Positions 15,824 to 23,326 of a DNA stretch of 58,741 bases are shown piece by piece (the first letter of the stretch is position 1; every line of letters begins with the position of its first letter). The stretch comes from Hymenobacter guriensis (GTDB taxonomy: Bacteria > Bacteroidota > Bacteroidia > Cytophagales > Hymenobacteraceae), in NCBI RefSeq assembly GCF_015773195.1, contig NZ_JADWYK010000023.1, positions 1 through 58,741 of the forward strand, read 5' to 3'. The notes under the pieces were generated by a model. That model was not told where the DNA came from and searched no databases. It was given only the letters and a program-made list of their open reading frames with translations. A program made the translations under genes and the position numbers.

Positions 15824-15840
15824 GCATCTACTACGCCCCC

Positions 15841-17340
15841 ATGTACATCTTTATTATCAACCCGGCTATTCACGGAAAGAAGGCCTATACCAATAAAGGA
15901 AGCGCCAGGCGCGTAACGAACTATCTGGAGAAAGAAGCCAAAGCAACAGGCGAGCAAACCCTCTTTTTCAATGCAGACCGGACCGATATAAGCGGCAATG
16001 AAGCCGTACAGCTCATCGATTCCAACCGGAAAGGGTTGCGCAAAGAGGAGGATAAGTTTCATTCTATTGTGATCAGTCCCAGTGCCCAGGAGCTGGAACA
16101 TATCGGCCACGATCCGCAAAAGTTACAGGCCTATACGGCCCGGGTAATGCAGGAATATGCCGCCAATTTCAGCACCAAATCAGGTCAGCCCCTGAGTGAA
16201 AAAGACCTGGTGTGGGTAGCGACGCAGCATAACGAACGCAAGCATCGGGGCCACGACGGCGCCCCCAGCGGACAAAAAAAAGAAGGGCCACAGACCCACA
16301 TTCATATTACAGTTTCCGCTCGGGACAAAGAGCAAAAAGTTACCCTGAACCCTTGGGGGAGTGCAGCGCGCTTCAACCGTGTCACGTTTATGGCCAAAGG
16401 AAATGTGGCCTTCGAGGACCAGTTTGGGCCCGTAAAACAGGTCAGTCGCGAGGGTCAGTCGGCCGCTGGAGCCAGAGGAAACGATGAGCAGCAGGGACCC
16501 ACACGCGGGCGGCGCGGGCGACAAACGGCTGAGGAAATGGCCGACTCCATCCGGCGTAGAGCTGCCGCGAAGGACGGCAGAAGTGGCCCCAATGGCGCCG
16601 GGAAGCAGGGGGAAAAGATCACCCGAACAGGGGATGATCTGCGCGATAAACAGCTATTCAACCAGGTGGATAAGGTGAATAAACAACTCCCGGCTGACCG
16701 GCAGTTGGTGCATAACAACGTGCTCGAAGCCGCTCGAAAACTGGACTACAGCAAGGCTTTCTATGGCCGGCTAGGCCAGCTGGGCAGAGAGGCCCAGAAG
16801 CAGCGGTACCACGATCTGCCCTATGAGTTTTTGCGTACTGGCAAAGATGCTAAGACGGCCGCCAACACCATTGCCGAGAATCAGCAGCGGGATAAGCGGC
16901 TCCTGGAGCAAGTCGAACGGCTGAATAAAAAGCTCCCCGAGAAGGAACAGTTAGTGCATCATGTGGTGCTGCAAATGGCCCGGGAGCAGGACTACAGCAA
17001 GGCTTTTTATGGGCGCTTGAACCGCATTGGCCGGGAGGCTCAGGGGCCCAAACACATCCGCGAGCCGTATGAATTTCTGCGAACCGGGCGTGTTCCCCGA
17101 GCAGAGAACAAGTTAGATTCTGACCAGCGGACTTCCCCTGCCTTACCTAGATCACCTTCGCTCGGGGGACAACTACCGGGGCATACTCCCCCTGTTTACG
17201 CGCGTGCTGGTGCCAGAACAGCGCGATCATACCAGCCCTCAACTGCCCAAACTGCAGCCGGAATAGGTCATGATTTAGGACGTGCTCTAAGCACTCAGGG
17301 CTATACGCAGGACGTGCGGGGCGACGAAGAGCGCGATTAA
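15841..17340 (+). CDS. DUF5712-type relaxase (MobB-like)
   Basis: Conjugative relaxase-like protein, 499 aa. The N-terminal 200 residues carry the family pattern: KGSARRVTNYLEKEAKATGE, FFNADRTDISGNEAVQLIDS, FHSIVISPSAQELEHIGHDP, DLVWVATQHNERKHRGHD, and the metal-binding motif QTHIHITVSARDK with H153 and H155. The catalytic tyrosine is not certain. The second half holds two copies of an approximately 67-residue unit (about 269-335 and 351-417, each ending YEFLRTG), an internal duplication. The C-terminus is disordered. It lies between the BfmA-like protein and the coupling protein, the usual mob order. A DNA transfer role is inferred from family and context. Confidence 0.85.
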   Translation: MYIFIINPAIHGKKAYTNKGSARRVTNYLEKEAKATGEQTLFFNADRTDISGNEAVQLIDSNRKGLRKEEDKFHSIVISPSAQELEHIGHDPQKLQAYTARVMQEYAANFSTKSGQPLSEKDLVWVATQHNERKHRGHDGAPSGQKKEGPQTHIHITVSARDKEQKVTLNPWGSAARFNRVTFMAKGNVAFEDQFGPVKQVSREGQSAAGARGNDEQQGPTRGRRGRQTAEEMADSIRRRAAAKDGRSGPNGAGKQGEKITRTGDDLRDKQLFNQVDKVNKQLPADRQLVHNNVLEAARKLDYSKAFYGRLGQLGREAQKQRYHDLPYEFLRTGKDAKTAANTIAENQQRDKRLLEQVERLNKKLPEKEQLVHHVVLQMAREQDYSKAFYGRLNRIGREAQGPKHIREPYEFLRTGRVPRAENKLDSDQRTSPALPRSPSLGGQLPGHTPPVYARAGARTARSYQPSTAQTAAGIGHDLGRALSTQGYTQDVRGDEERD

Positions 17341-17418
17341 ATTTAATAGCATAGAGGTTGAATTTTGGTAGCTTTCGGGGGCATTCTCAAAAAGCTAATC
17401 CACCAACATCCACATTAT

Positions 17419-20124
17419 ATGTCCACTGCACCCAGTACACCGACTGCCAGGCCCCCAGGTAGCGGTGGCAATGCGTCGCTTATCGGTTTGGTTCTACTGC
17501 TCCTCTTATTAGGTGGGGAGTACTACGTTCTTACAGACCGGGATAAGCCTAAGGCTAAGGCCACAACATCAGCGGCGGCCGCAAAGAAAGCTGCCAAACC
17601 AGCAGCCCCTAATCCACCTAAGCCAATTAAACCTGAGCCTGGTGCTCCAATAGATATTTTTGGTGCCGTTAGCGGCAGTGACAGCAGCGGAGACCCTATG
17701 GAAGGCATGGGCAATAAGGTGGCCGATATTGGTGGCCAAGCCGTCGATATGCAGGTGGGCCTAGCTGCCCGTGCTATTCTAGTCCTGGTATCTATTGCAC
17801 TGATCTTCGTGCAGACTCCTGCACCGCCTAAAATTGGGGCTCCCCGGAAGATCCCACGTAAACCAAAAGATGTGGAAATGCCTGTCGTGATACTATGCGC
17901 GGTACTGGCGTTTGGAAGCGTCATGCTGCTTCTGATGGGCTATTGCCACGGCGAATTGCTTACAACTGGTTATCCTATCGCTAGTGCCCTGGTACTGGGC
18001 TGTGGCTTTATCGCTGGCCAGCTGCGAGCTGCAACCAAGCACATCGGTGGCCGGCTGCAGGCGGAAAAGGTGCGACGAGATACTGAGTATGGCATCGTGC
18101 TGCAAGCCGAAGGAAACCAGTTCGTGAACGTACCAAATCCATTCCGTGGAACACTAGTTTTAGGTGGGGCCGGAGCAGGTAAAACGTTTTCAATTGGCGA
18201 GCCATTTTTGCAGCAATTCGTCAAGAAAGGTATGTGCGGATTGATATATGATTTTAAATTTCCAGTATTAGCTAGTGCTGCACAGAAATCCTTGATTTAT
18301 GCCGGTGAATTAGAAAAACCATTACTGCACCGCGTCATCAATTTTATTGATATGGAGCGTACGGAAAAAATTAATCCTTTACGCCCACAGGATATGCCTA
18401 TGCCCGCATATGCAATGGAGTATGCTAAAACAATTCTTAATAACTTAAATCCTGGCGGCGCAAAAGGAGGTGATAATTTCTTTGAACTAAGCGCCGAAGC
18501 TTACTTGACGGGTATTATCTGGTTCTTAAAGAATAATTTTCCTGCCTTATGCACAGTACCGCATGTTGTAGCTATTGCAGTATATGAGGATTTTACGCAC
18601 GTGCTGAGTATGTTAAAAACCGATCCCAGAAGTCAGGCCTTGGTGCAAAGTATTATTACTGCTGTTGAACAAAAGGCGGAAAAACAAGTAGCTGGCATTA
18701 TTTCCTCTTTACAGATTGCCCTGGCTAGATTAGCTACGCCAGAAATTAGCTGGGTGCTTTCTCCAGACGAAGCCCGGGGTGAGGGTTTCTCGCTTGATCT
18801 GAACAACCCAGCAAACCCCACTATCCTGACCATCGGTAATGATCCTACCCTAGCTCGGACCTTTTCCCCCGTTATCAGCTGCATCATAGCGGTAGCCCTG
18901 AAGCTGATGAATCAGCAGAATAAACACCCTTCATTTGTTCTTATCGATGAGGGCGCAACCATCTATGTCCCCGGTCTGGAGGTGATTCCAGCCACGGCCC
19001 GAAGCAACAAAGTCGCCATGCTGTACATGACGCAGGACGTGGCACAGATGGTTGATGCCTATGGAAAAGACAAAACGCAGGTACTAATCAGCAACCTTAA
19101 TAATCAGTTTTTCGGCAAGATTAATTCGGCAGAAACAGCCAAACTGGTCTCTGACATGGTCGGCAAAGAGGATGTAGAAATGGTTTCCGTCTCTGCTGGC
19201 AAAAGTATGGGAGGTGGGAAGGTAGGGGGCGGGCGTAACGTGAGCCAGAGTGTGAGTGTGCAGGAGCGCCAAGTCGTACGCGTGCAGGATGCCTATACGC
19301 TGCAACAAGGGGAGTTCATCGGACAAACCGTGGAAACACCTATGAGCTTCTTTCAGGCCCAGATACAGCGAGAAATTGAGCCAGGAGATTTCCCCATCCA
19401 ACCTATTTCGGTTTTTGAAGATGCTGAAGGCGTAGTGACGCCGCAAATAGAGCGGGAGTTGAAGGCTGACCGTCAGCAGGCAGAGCGGCGCTTGCAGGAA
19501 TTGGCCCGTACGCGTGAGCAAGTAGAAGACAACTTGAGCCGACAGTTTGATATGCAGCGCGCAGCAGCCAAGAAACGGCTACTGGAACGCCAGCACGCCC
19601 AAGTGAAGCAGCAGGCGGCAGAAGTCGTTGCTGGTTCCCAGAATCCGGGTGAGGAAAGTGCGGAAGGGTCACCTGTTCCAACGGAACCGAGCAGCACACC
19701 TCCAGTAGCCAACACGACAGCTGCTGCCGTCGATTTAAGGGCTGAAGTCGAAGCTGCCAAAGCCGTAGCTGAGCAAAGCCGGCAGGAGCACTTAACCAAG
19801 GATACATCGCCGGTAGGAACATTGGCCGCTGCTTCTAAAACAACCAATGAGGCACCTTCACGCGCAGAACCATCGCGGGAGGAGCGCCTACGTGATCAAC
19901 AAGTGAAAGCGCAGAAAGCTCAACTGGAGCGATTACAAAAGGCGGAAAACAAGCCTTCTGATAGCCCAATGCAACGGATGATTGAGGCAAACCACCAGAA
20001 AATATACCGCGAGGTGACGGAGCTTATTGCCGGCATTGATCCAGCTACCCGGTTACCTCGCTTCCCCAATACGCTTCGGCCCAAAAACCAGGTCCCCACG
20101 CCAGCTGACCTTGGCGAATACTAA
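17419..20124 (+). CDS. Type IV coupling protein (VirD4/TraG-like ATPase)
   Basis: Inner-membrane ATPase that links the relaxosome to the type IV secretion channel. ATG 17419 (MSTAPSTPTARPPGSGG) is preferred over an upstream TTG. Four membrane helices are seen: LIGLVLLLLLLGGEYYVL, AARAILVLVSIALIF, VVILCAVLAFGSVMLLLMGY, and ASALVLGCGFIAGQL. Walker A GGAGAGKT is at about 248-256 and Walker B FVLIDEGATI near 507, with FFGKINSAETAKLVSDMVGK in the motif-3 region. After about residue 650 the chain is a charged coiled coil rich in Glu, Gln and Ala. The P-loop-to-Walker-B stretch, 18200-18740, is visibly richer in A and T than its flanks. The next ATG follows its stop directly. Confidence 0.92.
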   Translation: MSTAPSTPTARPPGSGGNASLIGLVLLLLLLGGEYYVLTDRDKPKAKATTSAAAAKKAAKPAAPNPPKPIKPEPGAPIDIFGAVSGSDSSGDPMEGMGNKVADIGGQAVDMQVGLAARAILVLVSIALIFVQTPAPPKIGAPRKIPRKPKDVEMPVVILCAVLAFGSVMLLLMGYCHGELLTTGYPIASALVLGCGFIAGQLRAATKHIGGRLQAEKVRRDTEYGIVLQAEGNQFVNVPNPFRGTLVLGGAGAGKTFSIGEPFLQQFVKKGMCGLIYDFKFPVLASAAQKSLIYAGELEKPLLHRVINFIDMERTEKINPLRPQDMPMPAYAMEYAKTILNNLNPGGAKGGDNFFELSAEAYLTGIIWFLKNNFPALCTVPHVVAIAVYEDFTHVLSMLKTDPRSQALVQSIITAVEQKAEKQVAGIISSLQIALARLATPEISWVLSPDEARGEGFSLDLNNPANPTILTIGNDPTLARTFSPVISCIIAVALKLMNQQNKHPSFVLIDEGATIYVPGLEVIPATARSNKVAMLYMTQDVAQMVDAYGKDKTQVLISNLNNQFFGKINSAETAKLVSDMVGKEDVEMVSVSAGKSMGGGKVGGGRNVSQSVSVQERQVVRVQDAYTLQQGEFIGQTVETPMSFFQAQIQREIEPGDFPIQPISVFEDAEGVVTPQIERELKADRQQAERRLQELARTREQVEDNLSRQFDMQRAAAKKRLLERQHAQVKQQAAEVVAGSQNPGEESAEGSPVPTEPSSTPPVANTTAAAVDLRAEVEAAKAVAEQSRQEHLTKDTSPVGTLAAASKTTNEAPSRAEPSREERLRDQQVKAQKAQLERLQKAENKPSDSPMQRMIEANHQKIYREVTELIAGIDPATRLPRFPNTLRPKNQVPTPADLGEY

Positions 20125-20559
20125 ATGCGTGAGACGTCCCTCTTCGACTTGCTACAACAGCACCCGGTAATTTGCGCGAAGCCCTTCTGCCAGTGGGCGG
20201 CTATTGACATGACCCATCCCTCAAAAGGGCAGATTAAGCGTTTACGCCACGCCCTACGCGAACTGCTCGGGCAGCTCACGACACTGCAGCGGGTAACTAA
20301 GGGTAGTAATTATGACGGCCTGGCAGGCTTTCTTCTACGGGCGGATATAAACGCCCGCGGGTTGCTGGGTGAGCAGTATGCCGCTGCCTATGATTGGCTC
20401 CGCATACAGTGGCGGCAGCCATACCCTCCACCTGCCGTAGTGCACGCATGGAAGGTAGGCCTTGGCCAGCTGATCCACTGGGTCCGGTACTATAGCAGAC
20501 CCCAGCATGATTTAGTCTTGTCGCCGCAAGGCCTGGCTCTGCAGCAGGTCGCCTTATGA
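20125..20559 (+). CDS. Hypothetical protein translationally coupled to the coupling protein
   Basis: 144 residues; its ATG follows the coupling-protein stop with no gap, so translation is likely coupled. Soluble, helical and basic: CQWAAIDMTHPSKGQIKRLR, HALRELLGQLTTLQRVTKGS, LLRADINARGLLGEQYAAAY, DWLRIQWRQPYPPPAVVHAW. No signal or membrane segment. I do not recognise a family. Position suggests an accessory of the coupling protein or relaxosome. Confidence 0.65.
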   Translation: MRETSLFDLLQQHPVICAKPFCQWAAIDMTHPSKGQIKRLRHALRELLGQLTTLQRVTKGSNYDGLAGFLLRADINARGLLGEQYAAAYDWLRIQWRQPYPPPAVVHAWKVGLGQLIHWVRYYSRPQHDLVLSPQGLALQQVAL

Positions 20560-20610
20560 TGGTGGGTAGTAACCCCTTAACTGACACTTTCACTTTAAAT
20601 AACTGAACGA

Positions 20611-21237
20611 ATGAACTTCTACCGAAGTCCCGATAGCGATGCCTCAGATGGGGCGCCATCGTACGCTCGCTTGGCAGCTCGCCTGAGATTACTGCCTTCC
20701 TACGCCCATCCGAATTCTCAAGCTTTACTGGATAAGTTAGAGCAGGGAGAGATTGATTCTGAAGAATGCCTTCATGAGCTAACGCAGGATGTGATAAAGC
20801 GTACGGAGCACGCTCAGGAGCACGCCCGTCAACTTCAACTGCACGATACGGAGCAGCAGCGGCAGCAGCAGGAACAGCGAATGCGCGTTGATGAGGAAAT
20901 TGCCAGTAATGCTACCACCGACGAGCCTACCATTGTCAATGCCGATGTTGATGCGGAAGATAGCCCCACGTCGGCTGACGATGCGCAAGCCAGCACCGCG
21001 CAGGCCTTTTCCCCTACTGCCCCACCTGCATCCACTGGAAAAGGTAGCTCTGGTGGTACCAATGGCATAGCACAAACACCGGGCAATTCCGCTATCAGTG
21101 AACTGGGGTGGAGTAGCAGTAATAATGAAGTGGATACTGCGGGGGTACTTGATTCAGGTGCCTTTGATGCCGGCACATCAGGCCAACACGGTTCCCTTGA
21201 TGAGGATGACGAACGGGATGAGCGATTTGAGGACTGA
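20611..21237 (+). CDS. Hypothetical protein with coiled coil and acidic disordered tail
   Basis: 208 residues. The first 60 (SYARLAARLRLLPSYAHPNS, QALLDKLEQGEIDSEECLHE) look folded and helical. Residues 60-95 are a Gln/Glu/Arg coiled coil (DTEQQRQQQEQRMRVDEE), and the last 110 are Ser/Thr/Gly-rich ending in an acidic GSLDEDDERDERFED. Same strand as the mob operon, 51 nt after the previous gene. No family recognised. Confidence 0.6.
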   Translation: MNFYRSPDSDASDGAPSYARLAARLRLLPSYAHPNSQALLDKLEQGEIDSEECLHELTQDVIKRTEHAQEHARQLQLHDTEQQRQQQEQRMRVDEEIASNATTDEPTIVNADVDAEDSPTSADDAQASTAQAFSPTAPPASTGKGSSGGTNGIAQTPGNSAISELGWSSSNNEVDTAGVLDSGAFDAGTSGQHGSLDEDDERDERFED

Positions 21238-21244
21238 CCTGCCC

Positions 21245-21427
21245 ATGAAGAAAATCACCAGGATTCAGAAAGGAGAGCGGAGGGCTAATAGTGTGGACTT
21301 ACTGCACGATGGCCCTGAGTTGCCACGCGGGGAGAAACTAAGCCACAAACGCGCCGGGCGACAACTCAAATCACAAACCCCATCATCATCGGCCGAGTCG
21401 AACGCCGACCAATCTACTGTCATATGA
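21245..21427 (+). CDS. Small basic protein coupled to the Fic-fold gene
   Basis: 60 residues, MKKITRIQKGERRANSVDLL onward, strongly basic, with a Ser-rich tail. The ATG at 21245 lies 7 nt after the preceding stop, and its own stop overlaps the next start as ATGA (21424-21427), a classic coupling arrangement. A short gene before a Fic gene recalls toxin-antitoxin order, but no Fic-inhibitory motif [ST]xxxE[GN] is present here, so calling it an antitoxin is unsupported. Confidence 0.6.
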   Translation: MKKITRIQKGERRANSVDLLHDGPELPRGEKLSHKRAGRQLKSQTPSSSAESNADQSTVI

Positions 21428-22455
21428 ATTACGGTTTTGGCAGCGGTGATATACCGCCGAACAAACTAGGTATTACTGATCCCGAAGTGATGCGATCAGC
21501 ACAGCAGGTAACGACTGACTTCAGAACCGGAGAAATCCGGGAGGGACTAAAAGTAGTTCGAGGAAATTTCGATGCGGACCATTTCCGCAGGATACATGAG
21601 TACACCATGCAGGACGTGTATCCCTGGGCTGGTCAAACGCGACAGGATCTAAAGGACAATGCCCACCAGGATGTATCGCGCAATCGGCAGAGTATGGCTA
21701 CTAACGAGCCGCTGGCATTCGAGGAAGCAGGTAAAGTGAATACGCGGCTTAACGCTATCAGTGCCGACCTACAGAAGGAAAATGGGCTAAAAGGGTTAGA
21801 TAAAGGTGAGTTCGTAAAGCGGCTGGCCACGTACTACGATCAATATTACCAAGTAGCTCCGTTCCGAGCCGGCAATGATGCGGTTCTCAATATTGTCACA
21901 GAGCAGATTGGTAAGCAGGCGGGTTACGAGATACAACTTGAAAATGAACCAGGCGTTAAATTGGCGGCTGACAAGACCTTAGCTAAAGATGCTTCTAAGG
22001 GCGACCGGAGTGAATTGGAGAATGCTCTAAATGCCGTAACAAGACCTGCGCCAGGGCCAGAGGCTGAGTTGGCTCGCCGCCCAAGCCTACGAGAGAACGA
22101 AGTTCCCATCACCCGGGAGCGACACGAAAGTGCGCAAACCCGTGAACTGAATCAGGCCGGTATATTTATTCAGGACCATCTTAGCGGGCGGGTGGGGGGG
22201 AAAGACACATACGACCTACTGCGTCAGACGCAAAAGGAAATCAGCAGCGGTCAAATCAACAGCCAGAACCTGGAAGTGGCTCGACACATAAGCAATTCGT
22301 TACGAGGTCAGGGGATCGACCCCTACCTTGACCGCTTTGAGAAAGCAACCGCCGAATTGGCTGAGCTGAAGGGCTACTATGTCGAGCGCCCGACACAGGA
22401 GCAAAGCGTTTCCCGCACAAGCTTGGCACCCAGCCGTAGTGAGCAGGAACGGTAA
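21424..22455 (+). CDS. Fic-fold protein with a degenerate catalytic motif
   Basis: 343 residues. The Fic-domain scaffold is clear: LGITDPEVMRSAQQVTTDFR near the start, FDADHFRRIHEYTMQDVYPW then AGQTR (about 59-82), and the core helix loop at 140-165. The active motif that normally reads HPFxxGNGRxxR is here V144-A-P-F-R-A-G-N-D-A153: the catalytic His is Ala145, the Glu/Asp is Ala149, the second Gly is Asp152 and the Arg is Ala153, while P-F-x-x-G-N survives. AMP transfer is therefore not expected. The C-terminal 170 residues are helical and charged, with no BID-like domain that I can recognise. As last gene of the mob operon it may have a structural or binding role. A terminator follows at 22618. 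Confidence 0.75.
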   Translation: MNYGFGSGDIPPNKLGITDPEVMRSAQQVTTDFRTGEIREGLKVVRGNFDADHFRRIHEYTMQDVYPWAGQTRQDLKDNAHQDVSRNRQSMATNEPLAFEEAGKVNTRLNAISADLQKENGLKGLDKGEFVKRLATYYDQYYQVAPFRAGNDAVLNIVTEQIGKQAGYEIQLENEPGVKLAADKTLAKDASKGDRSELENALNAVTRPAPGPEAELARRPSLRENEVPITRERHESAQTRELNQAGIFIQDHLSGRVGGKDTYDLLRQTQKEISSGQINSQNLEVARHISNSLRGQGIDPYLDRFEKATAELAELKGYYVERPTQEQSVSRTSLAPSRSEQER

Positions 22456-22617
22456 ATTCGTCCACTCCTTGCGCTATGTAGAAGAGTGGCGAACAACCAG
22501 CACGCTGGGTTGGCTTCACTCGCCACCAACCCCCCCCCATTTTTCCATATCTTTACACTAGCCAGCTTACCTGGTTGATTACTCACGCCAGGGAAGTGTC
22601 GGCCTTGTTACAGAATG

Positions 22618-22650
22618 AAAAAGGCCCCATCTGTTGATGGGGCCTTTTTT
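22618..22650 (+). terminator. Rho-independent terminator of the mob operon
   Basis: Perfect 14-bp stem, arms 22618-22631 and 22636-22649, loop TGTT, GGCCCC core and a T-run. It lies 163 nt after the Fic-fold gene and marks the end of the 15008-22455 transcript. Confidence 0.9.
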
Positions 22651-22684
22651 CTGACTCACTACAATTGAACAAGCTTTGTCATAA

Positions 22685-22724
22685 GCATGGCGTTGGTTAA
22701 AAGTTTAGTCCAAAAGTTGCATTT
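22685..22724 (+). repeat. Left 40-bp inverted repeat bounding the signalling module
   Basis: Its reverse complement matches 28126-28165 at 35 of 40 positions, including a perfect run TTGGTTAAAAGTTT on this strand. The pair encloses the broken sigma factor, PAS kinase, receiver and cheB genes (22725-28125). No transposase lies inside and no target duplication was recognised. Confidence 0.7.
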
Positions 22725-22829
22725 GACGGGGTAGTCTCTTATCCCCCAGCAGATTCCCTCTCGACGGTAAGTAAGGGGCTTAAGTCGAAGCGTATCGGTT
22801 AGGGCTTTGTCAAAGAAATCAAACTCTCC

Positions 22830-23227
22830 TTGCAGGTTGATGAGCTGCCGACTTGCGGGCGTAGCCGGCTGTTCACCTGGATGGTGCGCGTGTGCTGCAA
22901 CCAAGCCATTGATGCCATACGCAACCCATCCCTTGACCTGCCCTCCGTGCCGCAGGCCCCGGCCCAGCGCTCGTTCAACCCCAAACACATTGGGGAGCGC
23001 GAACTGCTGCTGCACCTCAAGCCCGTCAGCGCGAGGTCATCGACCTGCTCTATTTCGGCGGCTGCACCCAGGCGGAAACCGCTGAGCAATTAGGCATTCC
23101 GCTCGCTACCGTGAAGACCCGGGCCCGGGCCGCTCTGCAAGTGCTGGCCCGCGTGGCCGGAGCGGGCTCCCGGCCAGGGCAACCATTATCCAGTGCTTTT
23201 TCGCGAGTGAATGCTTCGAAAAGTTAA
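22830..23227 (+). pseudogene. Broken ECF sigma factor (5'-truncated, one frameshift)
   Basis: Sigma region 2 survives from SRLFTWMVRVCCNQAIDAIR on, then GERELLLHLKP. Near 23030 the frame must shift by one base (sequence AAGCCCGTCAG, where one more C would give LKPRQREVIDLLY) before region 4 continues as FGGCTQAETAEQLGIPLATV, KTRARAALQVLARV, ending at 23227. The N-terminal third of region 2 and a start codon are missing. A sequencing error could explain the frameshift but not the missing 5' end. Downstream is the PAS kinase, so this gene was once probably linked to that signalling set. Confidence 0.8.
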
Positions 23228-23326
23228 CGCATCTGCTAATGACAAATACCACATTGTATTCAAGGAAGGAACCTTATGGTTTCTCATACCTTTACCGTGC
23301 TTGTTTCCCGTCGTTAGCGCCCCCGC

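Noticed and set aside
21098..21427. Longer 109-residue start for the gene before the Fic-fold protein
   Set aside because: The extra part overlaps the preceding gene in another frame and shows no coding character; ATG 21245 fits the operon spacing.
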